Part shown: piece after piece, positions 44,595 to 53,891 of the stretch
How positions within the stretch are numbered: position 1 is the first letter of the stretch
Layout: every line of letters begins with the position of its first letter
Origin: Streptomyces diastaticus subsp. diastaticus
GTDB lineage: Bacteria > Actinomycetota > Actinomycetes > Streptomycetales > Streptomycetaceae
Length of the DNA: 64,000 nt
NCBI RefSeq assembly: GCF_011170125.1
Contig: NZ_BLLN01000003.1
Location: 1,240,001 to 1,304,000, forward strand
Reading direction: 5' to 3'
Made by a program: the position numbers and the translations under genes
Notes under the pieces: generated by a model
Seen by the model: only the letters and a program-made list of their open reading frames with translations
What the model was told of the DNA's origin: nothing
Database searches by the model: none

Positions 44595-44896
44595 ACCGCG
44601 CCGACCGGGGACGCCCGTTAAATCTGGTCGCGGCGCCGCGAGCCGCTGAGCCATCATGACGTCGTGATTCACGAACGCGCGAGCTGGGCAGGAGCCGCAT
44701 CATCGCGCGCACCGTGAACCGGCCCTCCCCGCGCCCCGTGGCCCGGGGACACCCTTGGGGCCATGGACGAGAGGCAGAGACGATGGACATCAGCACCCGA
44801 CAGCGGACGAGCGTGAAGAACGTCAAGACCGGTTGCGGCGCGGCCAGGTAGTGCACCGTCCCCGGTTGCGTCGACAGCTTGATGTGAGGCTCATCC
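44595..44896 (+). other. Intergenic region with a palindrome and a 22-codon ORF
   Basis: 302 bp between the ankyrin and HEAT genes. ATCATGACGTCGTGAT at 44653-44668 is a 16-bp palindrome with one mismatched pair. At 44783-44851 there is an ATG-started ORF of 22 codons ending in TAG (peptide starts MDISTRQRTSVKNVK and ends TGCGAAR). It is not clearly a known leader peptide. The repeat CCGGTTGCG occurs in its end and again at about 44863. Confidence 0.4.
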
Positions 44897-46321
44897 ATGT
44901 GTGATTCCGTCGATCCGGTCATAGCGCCCAGCGGCACCCTCCTCGGCCTGCTCCAGCGGGGCAGGGGGGACGGCACGCTGCACGCCCTGACCGCCCCCCG
45001 TTCCGAGGCGCTCGCCGCCCTCGACCAGTGCGTCCTGCGCGACCCCCGCCACGACTGGCGGGTGGAGAACCGCTCCCTCTACTACGCCCGGCTCTACCTC
45101 GACCTGGACGGCTCCCTGGACGCCGTCGAGGCGCACCTCTTCGCGCCCGAGGACCACGCCGCCCCGGGCGAGGAACGCACCGGCCTGGCCGTCAGCGTCC
45201 TCGGCCACCTCGCCTCCTACGGTCGCGAGGACGCCCTGGCGCTCCTGCGCCGGTACGCGGCCCACGGCGCCAACTGGCCCTGGGCCCTGGACGAACTGGC
45301 CGTACGCGACGACGACGCCGCCCTCGCCGCGCTGGCCGCCCCCGTCCTCGCCCGGTTCCCCGCCACCGCCGAGGGCGAGGCGGAACTGGCCGCCGCGGCC
45401 GGCGACAGCTACGAACCGAGGCCCTGGCACCTCTGGGCCGAGGACCCCGACCCGGCGGTCGGCCCGCGCGTCAAGGCGGCCCTGGAGCGGTCCTCCTTCG
45501 GCCTGTGGCAGCGCCAGCTCACCGCCCCCGACCGCCCGCAGTGGAGCGTGGACGGAGTCCTGAGCTGGGCCCAGGAGGGCCACGACCGCGGCAACGACCG
45601 CCACGTGCCCGCCGCCCGGTGCCTGGCCACCGTCGCCACCGCCGCCGACCGGCCGGCGCTGCTGGCCGCCGCCCGCGGCGGACTCGACGGGGCGCGCGCC
45701 GCCGCCCTCAGCCACCTCGCGCGCACCGGCGACCCGGCGGCGCTCGACCTCATCGAGGCCGCCGTCGCCGACGGCTCGCCCGTGGTCCGCGAGGCCGCCG
45801 TCGAGTCGCTGGGGCGGATGGAGGGCGACACGGTCCTCGCCCGTGCCCGTCGCTGGGCCCCGCGCCCCGACGCCCTCGGCTCCGCCGCCGGACGACTCCT
45901 CGCCTGCCGGGGCCGGACCGGCGACGGCCCCCTGGTCCTCGCCGCGCTGCGCGAAGCGGTGCGCGGCCACGGCCCCGACGGGCCCGCCCTGTGGTGCCTG
46001 GTGGACGGCGCCGGGCGCCTCGGCATCGCGCAGGCCGCGCCGGTCCTGCGCCACCTCTACCGCGAGACGGCCTCCTCCCACCTGCGCGGCCGCACCGCCC
46101 AGGCGCTGGCCGCCACCGACGCCTCCTTCGCCAGCGGCTTCGCCGTCGAATGCCTCTGGGACTGCGAGGAGACCACCCGCGAGGTAGGCGCCCGCCACGC
46201 CGCCACCGGCGACCAGCGCGTCGTCGGCCGCCTCCGCCGCCTGGCCGCCGACCCGGCCGAGGAGGCGGAGGTCCAGACCGCGGTCCGCAGCCGCATCGGG
46301 CCGGACACGGCGGCGATCTGA
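44897..46321 (+). CDS. HEAT-repeat protein
   Basis: A 474-aa soluble protein made of helical repeats. The clearest HEAT units are at about 275-310 ('ALSHLARTGDPAALDLIEAA', 'SPVVREAAVESLGRMEGDTV') and again after 370. Such scaffolds bind proteins or nucleic acid; the closest activities in bacteria range from lyases to regulatory subunits, and nothing here decides. ATG 44897, with GTGAGG upstream. It is followed by a 386-bp gap and then the SMC-type operon, which has its own promoter, so a functional link is only a possibility. Confidence 0.8.
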   Translation: MCDSVDPVIAPSGTLLGLLQRGRGDGTLHALTAPRSEALAALDQCVLRDPRHDWRVENRSLYYARLYLDLDGSLDAVEAHLFAPEDHAAPGEERTGLAVSVLGHLASYGREDALALLRRYAAHGANWPWALDELAVRDDDAALAALAAPVLARFPATAEGEAELAAAAGDSYEPRPWHLWAEDPDPAVGPRVKAALERSSFGLWQRQLTAPDRPQWSVDGVLSWAQEGHDRGNDRHVPAARCLATVATAADRPALLAAARGGLDGARAAALSHLARTGDPAALDLIEAAVADGSPVVREAAVESLGRMEGDTVLARARRWAPRPDALGSAAGRLLACRGRTGDGPLVLAALREAVRGHGPDGPALWCLVDGAGRLGIAQAAPVLRHLYRETASSHLRGRTAQALAATDASFASGFAVECLWDCEETTREVGARHAATGDQRVVGRLRRLAADPAEEAEVQTAVRSRIGPDTAAI

Positions 46322-46707
46322 CGAGCCGCCGGGGCAGGGGGACCCCGGCGGTCGCACGGCACCGCGGCCCGGGCCCGCGGAGCACCGTCGCCGGCCGCGT
46401 GGGCCAGAGACGAGGCGGCCCGGCACGGGCGGGGCACGGCGCACCGAGACCCGACGCCGCACCGGCGGCGGCGCGAGCGACGCCGACGCGGCGACAGGCC
46501 ATGTCACGTCCTTTTCTGGCACCTTGAGGACGTGGCCGGACCGGGCGACGAGGGAAGGCGCGGAGAGGGCACGGCCACCGCGCCCCACGGGCCCTTCGGC
46601 CGGCCCGGGCCCCGCGGCACCCCGCCCCCGCCCCGGCGGCCGCCCGCACCCGTCTCCTCGACGGTACGTTTCGCCCGATGTCGGAGCGAGGATCTAGGCT
46701 GTCCCCC
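46322..46707 (+). promoter_or_regulatory. Gap and leaderless promoter of the SMC-type operon
   Basis: 386 bp without a gene. A -10 TAGGCT at 46695-46700 lies 7 nt before GTG 46708, so the operon mRNA probably starts at the start codon. The -35 is poorly defined. Upstream, CACGTCC (46505-46511) and GGACGTG (46528-46534) form a 7-bp inverted repeat that could be a regulatory site. Confidence 0.5.
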
Positions 46708-48243
46708 GTGACTTCGCCCGCCTCCACGGAACCCGCTCCGTCCCAGCTCAGCGCGGGGCCGCGCCCGGCGCCGGGCCCGGCCGCCGACGAGGGCCTGGCG
46801 CGGCGGCTGCGGGCGCTGGCCTGCACGGCGCCGCTGCACGACCTGGACACCCGCAAGGCCAACCTGGCGGGGGAGTACGCGGGGTACGCGATGGCCGAGG
46901 TGGCCCTGGCCGCCATCGACCTGGTCACGCTCCACATGGACTTCGACACCGGCGCCGACCACGAGCAGATAGTGGCCAGGCTGCTGCCCCGCATCGCCGC
47001 CCAGGCCCCGGCCCGCCCCGCCGCCGAGCACGAGCGGGTCGCCCGCTGGGTCCTGGAGAACCTCGTCAACGTCGGCAGCGTCGACCGCGGTTTCCGCGCC
47101 GTGTACGGCACGTTCGCGCCCGACGGGAGCTACGTCCGCCGCGACTACGACTTCAAACTGGTGGAGGAGGTCCCCGGCCGCGGCGGCAGCGTCTACCTCC
47201 GCACCACCGACGAGGCGGTCAACGTCCTGGTCGGCGCCCTCGACACGGACGTCACCAGCGCCCAGATCGCCGCCGAGGTCAAGCTGGAGGTGCTCATCAA
47301 CCGGGGCCGCCTCGCCGACGCCCAACTCGCCGCCGAACAGGCCCGGTACCGCACCGTCCAGTACTCCGAGACGCTCCGCCGCGCCCTCGACGCCACCCGG
47401 CGCAACGTCCGAGCCGTCGACTGGCTCGGCGCCGTCCCCGACATGATCGCCGAGGCGCTCGACCACGTGGCCGACCGCTACCGCCACGAGAACGCCATCC
47501 TCACCAACATCCGCAAGGCCCGTGACGAGTCCGAGGACCCCGAGCAGAAACGGCGCGCCGCCGAACTGGTCGACATCGTCAAGGACTGCATCCGCCGGCA
47601 CACCCAGCTCCAGGCCCGGCTCCTCGAAGCGGGCCCGCTCTTCCGCGCCGAGCAGGACCGCCAGGCGTTCGCCGCCCCCGCCGCCCGGACCGGCGTCGAC
47701 CTCTACGGCCAGCTCCTCGCACCGCTGCTGCCGCTCCCCGTCGAGCAGGCCTCGCGCGCCACCGACGCCTGGTTCGCCCACGGCACCGGCCTGCGCACCC
47801 CCGCCTCGGTCCGCGTCGGCGACCTGGTCGACCTGCTGCTCACCCCGCCGGTCGAACGCGCCCACCTCGGCGCCGAGATGCCCGAGCCGGACCTGATCGC
47901 CACCCCGGACGACAGCCGCTTCAGCGAGGAGCAGCTCGCCACCGCCCGCGACCTCCTCGACCTCGAGTGGGACGCGCCCCGCCGCCTCTCCGGACTGCTG
48001 GCCGAGGCCCGCCGCCGCGACGACGACCCCTACGGCCTGCCGTACCTGGTGGCCCTCATCGCGGTGCACGCGGCCTCCCCGCCGGTCGGCACCGCCTACC
48101 GCCAGGGCGAGCGGCGCCTGCTGTTCGCCGTGGACGACGGCACCGAACTCGACGACCCCCACTTCGGCGGCGCCGACCTGATCGTCGGCAGCGCCCTCCT
48201 CGACGCCGCGGGCATGGCCGCCGACCGCACGGAGTCGGCGTGA
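46708..48243 (+). CDS. Kleisin-like subunit of an SMC-type complex (MukF/MksF/JetA-like)
   Basis: A 511-aa, almost entirely helical protein. A disordered Pro/Ala N-terminus (1-28) is followed by a wHTH-like region ('LARRLRALACTAPLHDLDTR'), 'NVGSVDRGFRAVYGTFAPDG', then 'YLRTTDEAVNVLVGALDTDV' and a long helical middle ('LADAQLAAEQARYRTVQYSE'), as in MukF and JetA (DUF3375-like) proteins. It is the first gene, before a KITE-like and a giant SMC-like gene, the MukF-E-B order. I chose GTG 46708 because a -10 sits 7 nt before it; ATG 46678 would put the -10 inside the gene. The family call rests on architecture and context. Confidence 0.75.
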   Translation: MTSPASTEPAPSQLSAGPRPAPGPAADEGLARRLRALACTAPLHDLDTRKANLAGEYAGYAMAEVALAAIDLVTLHMDFDTGADHEQIVARLLPRIAAQAPARPAAEHERVARWVLENLVNVGSVDRGFRAVYGTFAPDGSYVRRDYDFKLVEEVPGRGGSVYLRTTDEAVNVLVGALDTDVTSAQIAAEVKLEVLINRGRLADAQLAAEQARYRTVQYSETLRRALDATRRNVRAVDWLGAVPDMIAEALDHVADRYRHENAILTNIRKARDESEDPEQKRRAAELVDIVKDCIRRHTQLQARLLEAGPLFRAEQDRQAFAAPAARTGVDLYGQLLAPLLPLPVEQASRATDAWFAHGTGLRTPASVRVGDLVDLLLTPPVERAHLGAEMPEPDLIATPDDSRFSEEQLATARDLLDLEWDAPRRLSGLLAEARRRDDDPYGLPYLVALIAVHAASPPVGTAYRQGERRLLFAVDDGTELDDPHFGGADLIVGSALLDAAGMAADRTESA

Positions 48244-48325
48244 CCGCCGCCCGCCGCGCCCCGTCCCCCCGCCTCCCGGCCCCGTACCGCCGCCCGGGCA
48301 CGTCCCACCACCAGGAGCACCACCC

Positions 48326-49207
48326 GTGACCGAGCAGAGCACCGAGCCCGTCCGGGAGAACGCCGGCGCCCCGGCGCCGCACGCCCCCGCCGTCACCCCC
48401 GCCGACGCCGCCGACGCCGCCCGGCTGGTCTCCTTCGGCCTCCAGCCCCGGCTCCAGCCCGCCCGGGACGCCGAGTACGGAGAACTCCTGCGCCGGTACC
48501 GCGAGGACCCGCCCTTCGCCCGGCTCGCCGACGCCGTCGCCACCGGACTCGGCCTGATCGTCCTGGAGGTCTCCGACCGGGCCGGGATGGCCGTGACCGC
48601 CGCCGAGGACTCCGTCTTCGCGGTCCGCATGGGCGACTACGCCCGGCGCGCCTCCACCGACTCCGCCGACCGTTTCCTGCACGGCCTGGCCCATCTCGCG
48701 CTGGCCGCCATGGCGTTCCCCCGGCCCGAGGACCTCGCCGACGACGGCTACATCGGCCGCGTCACCGTCAACGGCGTGGACGCCTTCGTCCGCCACGCCT
48801 GCCGCAAGCTGGAGGAGCACGCCGAGGAGCGGGGCGACAACACCGACCCGGTCTCCGAAGCCCCCGGCCTGGAGGCGGCCTGGCGCGTCTGGGCCCGGCG
48901 CAGCTCCACCGGCGCCACCAAGGACGCCCGCCGGCTCGCCGGTTCCACCACCGGCATCGTCGGCAAGGCCGCCGCCTTCCTCACCGAGTCCGGCTTCCTC
49001 CAGCGCACCGGCGACGAGGCCGGCGGTACGTACCGCACCACCGCCCGCTACCAGCTCCAGGTCCGCGACCTCGCCGGCGGCGCCGCCATGAGCGAACTGA
49101 TCGCCCTCGGCATCGTCCCCGTCAGCGACGGCACCGCCACCCTGCTCCCGCCCGACGAGGGCGACGACCTCGACCTGGTCGCCGACGCCGGACTGCCCTT
49201 CTCCTGA
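48326..49207 (+). CDS. KITE-like winged-helix subunit (MukE/MksE/JetB-like)
   Basis: A 293-aa protein. After a disordered 30-residue start, 'ARLVSFGLQPRLQPARDAEY' and 'LRRYREDPPFARLADAVATG' lead into a first winged helix, and 'RLAGSTTGIVGKAAAFLTES' with 'GFLQRTGDEAGGTYRTTARY' looks like a second. Tandem winged helices and an acidic tail are features of MukE/MksE/JetB proteins, which clamp the kleisin and DNA. GTG 48326 follows AGGAG. It is 82 bp from each neighbour in the operon. Confidence 0.75.
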   Translation: MTEQSTEPVRENAGAPAPHAPAVTPADAADAARLVSFGLQPRLQPARDAEYGELLRRYREDPPFARLADAVATGLGLIVLEVSDRAGMAVTAAEDSVFAVRMGDYARRASTDSADRFLHGLAHLALAAMAFPRPEDLADDGYIGRVTVNGVDAFVRHACRKLEEHAEERGDNTDPVSEAPGLEAAWRVWARRSSTGATKDARRLAGSTTGIVGKAAAFLTESGFLQRTGDEAGGTYRTTARYQLQVRDLAGGAAMSELIALGIVPVSDGTATLLPPDEGDDLDLVADAGLPFS

Positions 49208-49289
49208 CCGGCCCGGCCGCCCGCCCACCGCCTGCCCCCGCCGTCCGGCCGCCGCCGGACCGTACCGATCGCAACGAGAGTCCGCCGCC

Positions 49290-52200
49290 ATGTACGAGCT
49301 GTCCCGGGTCCGTCTCTACTCCATCGGACCCGCAGGCGCCCGGTACGCCGACACCGTCCTGGACCTGCGCGGAGTCGGCAGGGCCGTACCCGAACCGGCC
49401 CCCGCGCAGGCGGAGTTCTTCGAGGAGGAGCCGGTCGGGCCGCCCCGCAGGCCCGCACCCGCCGGCGTCCTCTTCCTGGAGAACGGCGGTGGGAAGTCGG
49501 TGCTGCTCAAGCTGATCTTCTCGGTGATGCTGCCGGGCCACCGCAACACCCTCGGCGGTGCCAGCTCCGGCGTGCTCCGCAAGTTCCTGCTCGCCGACGA
49601 CTGCGGCCACGTCGCCCTGGAGTGGCAGCACACCCTCACCGGCGAGACCGTCGTCGTCGGCAAGGTCAGCGAATGGCGCGGCCGCCAGGTCTCCCACGAC
49701 CCGCGCAAGTTCGCCGAAGCCTGGTACTCCTTCCGCCCCGGGCCCGGCCTCAGCCTCGACTCGCTGCCCGTCGCCGAGTCCACCACCGTCCCCGCACCCG
49801 TCGAAGGCGCCTCCGGGGCACGCGGCAGGCGCCGCACCATGAAGGGGTTCCGCGACGCCCTCACCGACGCCGGGAAGTTCTACCTCCACCTCGACGTGCA
49901 CTGGGAGGAGACCCACGAGCGCTGGACCGAGCACCTCGGCGAACTCGGCCTCGACCCCGAACTCTTCCGCTACCAGCGGGAGATGAACGCCGACGAGGGC
50001 GAGGCGGCCGGCCTCTTCGCGGTCAAGAAGGACTCCGACTTCACCGACCTGCTGCTGCGCGCCGTCACCGACACCCGCGACACCGACGGCCTGGCCGACC
50101 TCGTCCACGGCTTCGGCCACAAACTCGGCCGCCGCGCCGAGCTCATCGCCGAACGCGACTTCACCGCCGGCTCCGTCGACCTCCTCGGCCGCATCGTGGA
50201 GACCACCGCCGAACGCGACCGCAGCCGCGACATCCACGCCGCCGCCGAACGCCGCACCCGCACCCTCGCCCGGGGTCTCGCTGTCCGCGCCCGTCACGAA
50301 CGCGCCCGCACCGGTGACCTCGCCCAGCAGGTCACCACCGCCGCCCACCGCGTCACCGAGGCCGACGGGGCCCGCTCCCACCGCGCCCTGACCGCCGCCG
50401 AACTCGCCTACCGGCACGCCTCGCTCGCCCTCACCGTCGCCGAGAAGGCCGCCGCCGCCCAGCGCCGCGAACTGGCCGACGCCCGCACCCTGCACGCCGC
50501 CTGGCAGGCCGCCGAGGCCGTACTGCGCCACCGCGCCGCCGCCGACCGGTCCACCCGCGTCGCCGACGCCATCCGCGAGGCCGAACGCGACGCGGCCCCG
50601 GCCCTCGCCGCCCGCTCCCAGGCCGCCACCGCGCTCGTCCGCGCCCTCGACGCCGCCGCCCGCGAGGGCGAGGAGGTCGCCACCGAACTGGAGGAGCGCG
50701 CCGCCCACCTCCAGGAGGAGGGCGAGGCCGCCCACCGCGACGCCACCGCCGCCGCCACCGAGGCCCAGCGCGCCCGCAGCGAGACCGGCCACCTGCGCCA
50801 GCGCCTCGCCGAGGTCGAGCAGGAGACCGAGGAGGCCGTACGCGCCGGCTGGCTGGAGGCCGGCGCGGCCGACGCCGACCCCGCCCGGGCCGCCCTCGCC
50901 GCCACCGACGCCGAGCAGGAGGCGGCCGCAGCCTGGGAGAGCGCCCGTGAACGCGCCCACCGCGCCGCCGACCACGCCAAGGAGTGCGCCGCCGACGAGG
51001 CCCGCGCCGACCTGGCCGCCGCCCGCGCCCACGACGCCGCCGACGCCGCCGTCCGCGCCCACGACGCCGAGCAGCGGACCGCCGCCGTCCTCGCCGCCGA
51101 ACCGCGGCTCGCCGAACTCCTCGGCCTGCCCGCGCCCGACGGCGACGAGGGCCCGCTCACCGCCGGTGAACTCGACCGCTCCGCCGACCGCCTCGCCGCC
51201 CTGCTGGACGAGGGCGTCACCGCCGCCGAACGCCAGCTCTTCGACCTGCGCACCGCCGCCGCCGACGACACCCGCATCCTCGGCGCCCTCGGCGACGGCG
51301 GGCTGCTGCCGCCCGGCCCCGACGTCCTCGCCACCGTCGAGTACCTCGGCGAACAGGGCATCCCGGCCCTGCCCGGCTGGCGCTACCTCGCCCAGGCCGT
51401 CGACCCGGCCGAGCACGCCGCCGTCCTCGCCGCCCGGCCCGAACTGGTCGACGGCGTCGTCATCACCGACCCCGACACCCACAGCCGCGCCCGCGCCGTG
51501 CTCTCCGACGCCGCCCTGCTGCCCCGCTCCGCCGTCGCCGTCGGCACCTCCGCCGCCCTCCTGGCCCCCGCGCGGACGGCCGGCGACGCCGAGGAACAGG
51601 GCGTCTTCCTCGTGCCGCCGAACCCGGCCATGCACGACGAGTACGCCGCCGACGAGGAACGCCAGACCCTGCGCGCCCGCGCCGCCGCCCGCGACGAGGA
51701 GATCCGCGCCCTGGCCGCCCGCCTCGCCAAGGACCGGGAGCTGGCCGCCCGGCTCACCTCCTGGCGGACCGGCTGCCCGGCGGGGCACCTCGCCCAGCTC
51801 CGCGCCACCGCCGACCACGCCCAGGAGCACGCGGACACCGCCGCCCACACCCTCCAGCGGGCCCGGGCCGCCCGCGCCGAGGCCGACGAGGCGGCCACCG
51901 AGGCCGCCCGCGTCCGCGACGACAGCCAGGAACGCGCCCAGCGGGCCCGCCGAGCCGCCGACGCCCTCGCCGGTCTCGCCCACCGCCTGCGCGAACGCCC
52001 CCGCTGGCAGGCCGCCCTGCGTGAACTGGCCGAGACCGCCGCCACCAGCGAGGAGCGCGCCCAGACCTGCCTGGACCGGGCCCGCGCCGCCGACGAGGAC
52101 CGCCGCGCCGCCCAGCGTGCCGCCGACGACGCCCGCCGTACCGCCCGCGCCCTGCGCGCCGAACGCGCCGAGATCGCCGGAGTCCCCGACGACGCCCAAC

Positions 52201-53891
52201 TCCCCGCCGCCCCCGACACCCCGCGCGTCTCACTGCCCGCGCTGCGCGAGGCGTACCGCTCCGCCTCCCAGCTGTACGAGAAGGTCGGCGTCGGCGCCGA
52301 CCTCAGGGCGGAGCAGGCCCGCGCGGAGAGCGACGAGTCGGCGGCCCGCGCCGAACTCGACCGGCTCAGCAACAAGGTCCGCAACCGCGCCGCGCAGCTC
52401 CTGGAGGACCCCGACGGCGCCGACGGGCCCTCCCGGCAGGCCGCAGCCGCCCGCGCCGAGGCCCTCGTCCAGATGCTGGAGACCCGCTCGGCCGCCGCCA
52501 GCGAACAGCTCGGCCGGCTGCGTGGCGAGGCCGAACGGCACGCCCCCGAGGAGGGCGAGGCCCACACCGAGCTGCCGCCTGAGCAGGTGCCGGCCGACGT
52601 CGAGGCCGCCCAGCGGCTGTTGCGCGCCGCCACCGCCGAACTCGCCACGCGCACCGACGAACTGGCCGCCGCCCGCGAGGCACACGGCGAGCTCCTGCAC
52701 GCCCACCGCGCCGCCGAGGAGGCCACCGCCGGCTTCGAGGAGACCGCCGCGCTCCTGCGCGACCTGCTCCGCGACCCGCAGGACGCCCGGGACACCGACG
52801 AGGAGCGCGGTGCCCAGCCCCCGGAGCAGTACCCGGGCAGCCTCGACGAGGCCCGCCGCGTCGCCGCCGAGGCCCGCCGCTCCCTGCGCGGCTGCGCCGC
52901 CGACCTCACCGCCGCCGAATCCGCGCTCCGCGAGACCAGCGACATCCTGGTCCGGCACGCCAACTCCACCCGCTACGAGCAGGTCCGCACCCCTGCCCGG
53001 GCCCAGATCCGCGAACTGCCCGCCGCCGCGCTGCCCGAGCACGCGGCCAAGTGGGCCGAGGCGTTCGCGCCCAGGCTGCGGGTCCTCACCGACGAACTCG
53101 ACCAGCTCGAACGCAACCGCGACTCGATCGTGGACCGCCTCCGCGGACTGGTCGAGTCCTCCCTCGCCACCCTCCGCTCCGCCCAGCGCCTGTCCCGGCT
53201 GCCCGAAGGGCTGGGGGAGTGGTCGGGCCAGGAGTTCCTGCGCGTCCGCTTCGAGGAGCCCGACCAGACCACGCTGGTGGAGCGGCTCGGCGAGGTCATC
53301 GACGAGGCCACCAGCACCGCCGTCCGCAAGAACGCCGACCTGCGCCGCGACGGCATGTCGCTGCTGCTGCGCGGCGTCCACGCCGCCCTCCAGCCGCGCG
53401 GCGTCTCCGTCGAGATCCTCAAGCCCGACGCCGTGCTGCGCGCCGAGCGCGTCCCCGTCGGGCAGATGGGCGACGTCTTCTCCGGCGGCCAGCTCCTCAC
53501 CGCCGCCATCGCGCTCTACTGCACGATGGCCGCCCTCCGCAGCAACGACCGGGGCCGTGACAAGCACCGTCACGCCGGCACGCTCTTCCTCGACAACCCC
53601 ATCGGCCGTGCCAACGCCACCTACCTGCTGGAGCTCCAGCGTGCCGTCGCCGACGCCCTCGGCGTCCAGCTCCTGTACACCACCGGCCTCTTCGACACGA
53701 CCGCGCTCGCCGAGTTCCCGCTCGTCATCCGGCTCCGCAACGACGCCGACCTCCGCGCCGGGCTGAAGTACATCAGCGTCGAGGAGCACCTGCGTCCCGG
53801 TCTGCCCCAGCAGGACCCGCAGGAGGAGACGGTGCACGGGGAGATCACGGCCACCCGGATGTTCCGCAAGCCCCAGTCCGACGAGGAGTGA
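49290..53891 (+). CDS. Giant SMC-like ATPase (MukB/MksB/JetC-like)
   Basis: A 1533-aa protein with ABC half-sites at the two ends and long coiled coils (about 290-590 and 790-1330) around a central hinge-like region at about 600-790. Walker A is at 64-70 (E-N-G-G-G-K-S). The signature S-G-G-Q is at 1398-1401, and the Walker B strand ends Asp1435-Asn1436-Pro, so the usual catalytic Glu after the Asp is Asn. A Pro/Glu-rich insertion (about 30-58) precedes Walker A. ATP binding and head engagement look intact; hydrolysis may be altered or use another residue. Last gene of the operon; no JetD or MksG follows. Confidence 0.85.
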   Translation: MYELSRVRLYSIGPAGARYADTVLDLRGVGRAVPEPAPAQAEFFEEEPVGPPRRPAPAGVLFLENGGGKSVLLKLIFSVMLPGHRNTLGGASSGVLRKFLLADDCGHVALEWQHTLTGETVVVGKVSEWRGRQVSHDPRKFAEAWYSFRPGPGLSLDSLPVAESTTVPAPVEGASGARGRRRTMKGFRDALTDAGKFYLHLDVHWEETHERWTEHLGELGLDPELFRYQREMNADEGEAAGLFAVKKDSDFTDLLLRAVTDTRDTDGLADLVHGFGHKLGRRAELIAERDFTAGSVDLLGRIVETTAERDRSRDIHAAAERRTRTLARGLAVRARHERARTGDLAQQVTTAAHRVTEADGARSHRALTAAELAYRHASLALTVAEKAAAAQRRELADARTLHAAWQAAEAVLRHRAAADRSTRVADAIREAERDAAPALAARSQAATALVRALDAAAREGEEVATELEERAAHLQEEGEAAHRDATAAATEAQRARSETGHLRQRLAEVEQETEEAVRAGWLEAGAADADPARAALAATDAEQEAAAAWESARERAHRAADHAKECAADEARADLAAARAHDAADAAVRAHDAEQRTAAVLAAEPRLAELLGLPAPDGDEGPLTAGELDRSADRLAALLDEGVTAAERQLFDLRTAAADDTRILGALGDGGLLPPGPDVLATVEYLGEQGIPALPGWRYLAQAVDPAEHAAVLAARPELVDGVVITDPDTHSRARAVLSDAALLPRSAVAVGTSAALLAPARTAGDAEEQGVFLVPPNPAMHDEYAADEERQTLRARAAARDEEIRALAARLAKDRELAARLTSWRTGCPAGHLAQLRATADHAQEHADTAAHTLQRARAARAEADEAATEAARVRDDSQERAQRARRAADALAGLAHRLRERPRWQAALRELAETAATSEERAQTCLDRARAADEDRRAAQRAADDARRTARALRAERAEIAGVPDDAQLPAAPDTPRVSLPALREAYRSASQLYEKVGVGADLRAEQARAESDESAARAELDRLSNKVRNRAAQLLEDPDGADGPSRQAAAARAEALVQMLETRSAAASEQLGRLRGEAERHAPEEGEAHTELPPEQVPADVEAAQRLLRAATAELATRTDELAAAREAHGELLHAHRAAEEATAGFEETAALLRDLLRDPQDARDTDEERGAQPPEQYPGSLDEARRVAAEARRSLRGCAADLTAAESALRETSDILVRHANSTRYEQVRTPARAQIRELPAAALPEHAAKWAEAFAPRLRVLTDELDQLERNRDSIVDRLRGLVESSLATLRSAQRLSRLPEGLGEWSGQEFLRVRFEEPDQTTLVERLGEVIDEATSTAVRKNADLRRDGMSLLLRGVHAALQPRGVSVEILKPDAVLRAERVPVGQMGDVFSGGQLLTAAIALYCTMAALRSNDRGRDKHRHAGTLFLDNPIGRANATYLLELQRAVADALGVQLLYTTGLFDTTALAEFPLVIRLRNDADLRAGLKYISVEEHLRPGLPQQDPQEETVHGEITATRMFRKPQSDEE

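Noticed and set aside
49122..52199. 1025-codon open frame on the minus strand opposite the SMC gene
   Set aside because: Gly/Ala/Glu repeat composition and its mirrored position show it is a GC-bias shadow of the real plus-strand gene.
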